In this document: positions 62,846 to 64,000 of the stretch, in pieces | How positions within the stretch are numbered: the stretch's first letter is position 1 | Layout: each line of letters starts with the position of its first letter | Assembly (NCBI RefSeq): GCF_002836205.1 | Contig: NZ_PJBE01000013.1 | Coordinates: 2,356,001 to 2,420,000 of the forward strand | Source: Shewanella sp. Choline-02u-19 | GTDB lineage: Bacteria; Pseudomonadota; Gammaproteobacteria; Enterobacterales; Shewanellaceae | DNA: 64,000 bases | Direction of reading: 5' to 3' | Translations under genes and position numbers: made by a program | Notes under the pieces: model-generated | Databases searched by the model: none | The model's input: only the letters and a program-made list of their open reading frames with translations | What the model was told of the DNA's origin: nothing

Positions 62846-64000
62846 ATGGCTCAGTTTGTATACAGCATGCTTAGAGTGGGCAAGATTGTTCCGCCTAAAA
62901 AGCAAATTCTAAAAGATATCTCCTTAAGCTTTTTCCCTGGTGCCAAAATTGGTGTGTTAGGGCTCAATGGTTCAGGTAAATCAACTCTGCTACGCATCAT
63001 GGCCGGTCTCGATACCGAAATTGAGGGCGAAGCAAGACCGATGCAAGACCTAAAGATTGGTTACTTACCGCAAGAACCAAAACTTGATCTAAATCAGACG
63101 GTTCGTGAAGCTGTTGAAGAAGCGGTTTCCGATGCCAAAAATGCCCTCGTAAGACTCGATGAGGTTTACGCGCTTTATGCAGAGCCAGATGCTGACTTTG
63201 ATGCACTCGCTAAAGAGCAAGGCCAACTCGAAGCCATCATCCAATCACAAGATGCTCATAATCTTGATGTCGTTTTAGAGCGCGCTGCTAATGCACTGCG
63301 CTTGCCTGATTGGGATGAAAAAATTGCAGTGCTATCGGGTGGTGAAAGACGCCGAGTGGCTATTTGCCGTCTGCTGCTTGAAAAACCAGACATGCTACTG
63401 CTTGATGAACCCACCAACCACTTAGATGCTGAATCAGTCGCTTGGTTAGAGCGTTTTCTGCAAGACTATGTGGGGACTGTCGTGGCAATTACCCACGATA
63501 GATATTTCCTCGACAATGCGGCGGGTTGGATTTTAGAGCTCGACCGTGGTGAAGGGATCCCATGGGAAGGTAACTACTCTTCATGGTTAGAGCAAAAGGA
63601 TGCTCGTTTACAGCAAGAATCTGCAACTCAAAGCGCTCGTCAAAAGACCATCGCTAAAGAATTGGAGTGGGTGCGCCAAGGTGCTAAAGGACGTCAATCA
63701 AAAGGCAAAGCACGTATGGCTCGCTTTGAAGAGCTTAATACCAATGACTATCAAAAGCGTAACGAGACCAACGAGCTGTTTATTCCACCAGGACCACGCT
63801 TAGGTGACAAGGTGATTGAAATTAATCACCTGACAAAATCCTACGGCGACCGGGTGTTAATTGATGACTTGAGCTTTGCCGTCCCTAAAGGGGCGATTGT
63901 CGGTATTATCGGTGCCAACGGTGCAGGTAAATCAACACTGTTCAAAATGATCTCTGGCGAAGAACAGCCAGACAGCGGCAGCGTTGAAGTCGGTGAGTCG
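62846..64000 (+). CDS. ettA: Energy-dependent translational throttle protein EttA (ABC-F), 3' end outside
   Basis: The first 385 codons are present; the frame runs off the right edge. The first ABC domain has Walker A GLNGSGKST, signature LSGGERRRVAI and Walker B LLLDEPTNHLD. The P-site tRNA interaction region follows (around KELEWVRQGAKGRQSKGKAR), and the second Walker A is GANGAGKST. There are no membrane segments. EttA binds the ribosomal E-site and gates entry into elongation in response to the ADP/ATP ratio. Full length should be about 555 residues. Confidence 0.95.
   Translation, partial: MAQFVYSMLRVGKIVPPKKQILKDISLSFFPGAKIGVLGLNGSGKSTLLRIMAGLDTEIEGEARPMQDLKIGYLPQEPKLDLNQTVREAVEEAVSDAKNALVRLDEVYALYAEPDADFDALAKEQGQLEAIIQSQDAHNLDVVLERAANALRLPDWDEKIAVLSGGERRRVAICRLLLEKPDMLLLDEPTNHLDAESVAWLERFLQDYVGTVVAITHDRYFLDNAAGWILELDRGEGIPWEGNYSSWLEQKDARLQQESATQSARQKTIAKELEWVRQGAKGRQSKGKARMARFEELNTNDYQKRNETNELFIPPGPRLGDKVIEINHLTKSYGDRVLIDDLSFAVPKGAIVGIIGANGAGKSTLFKMISGEEQPDSGSVEVGES

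Overview
The window looks like core chromosome of a marine gammaproteobacterium of the genus Shewanella or a close relative. The order alaS-recA-mutS-rpoS-nlpD-pcm-surE-truD-ispF-ispD-ftsB-eno-pyrG-mazG-relA-rlmD / barA is the classical Shewanella/Vibrio order. The genus call comes from gene order and protein motifs read by eye; no database search was made.

Layout. 1-2.1 kb: an ECF sigma factor with the start of a membrane protein that overlaps it (probable anti-sigma; runs off the left edge), then purE. 2.6-6.8 kb: a GAF-GGDEF diguanylate cyclase, a decayed chemoreceptor fragment, two small lipoproteins (one lysozyme-fold) and gshA. 7-12 kb: a large M16 peptidase lipoprotein, a cation/dicarboxylate-type symporter and a 62-residue membrane protein. 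12.2-15.5 kb: the sodium-pumping oxaloacetate decarboxylase operon oadGAB, with a perfect ATTGGT-N3-ACCAAT operator upstream. 16-22.2 kb: a six-gene MoxR / DUF58 / DUF4381 / VWA / VWA-TPR / BatD operon with overlapping genes. 22.3-23.9 kb: a secreted sulfatase.

24.3-25.3 kb: a minus-strand tRNA operon, Ser(GCU)-6xArg(ACG)-Ser(GCU), with its own promoter and a truncated seventh Arg copy, followed upstream by csrA, alaS and recA. recX is expected between recA and alaS; here only a frameshifted relic remains. lysC, expected between alaS and csrA, is absent. 30.6-50.6 kb: mutS, the rpoS/nlpD/pcm/surE/truD block, isoprenoid genes ispF and ispD, ftsB, eno, pyrG, mazG, relA and rlmD, with barA and a YjaG/DUF416 gene divergent. 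BarA, CsrA, RelA and RpoS together place much of the global stress and carbon-flux regulation within 25 kb.

50.7-64 kb: a LysR regulator divergent from an AEC-family permease, recN behind two LexA boxes, pgpA-thiL, nusB-ribH-ribBX-ribE-ribD-nrdR (riboflavin synthesis; RibBX has a degenerate second domain), glyA, and the 5' part of ettA running off the right edge.

I saw no prophage, insertion sequence, CRISPR array or defence island. The novelty is in genome decay (recX, chemoreceptor, tRNA-Arg relics), the MoxR/VWA operon of unknown purpose, the oad operator, and a few unexplained hairpins. I found no convincing new multi-gene system.
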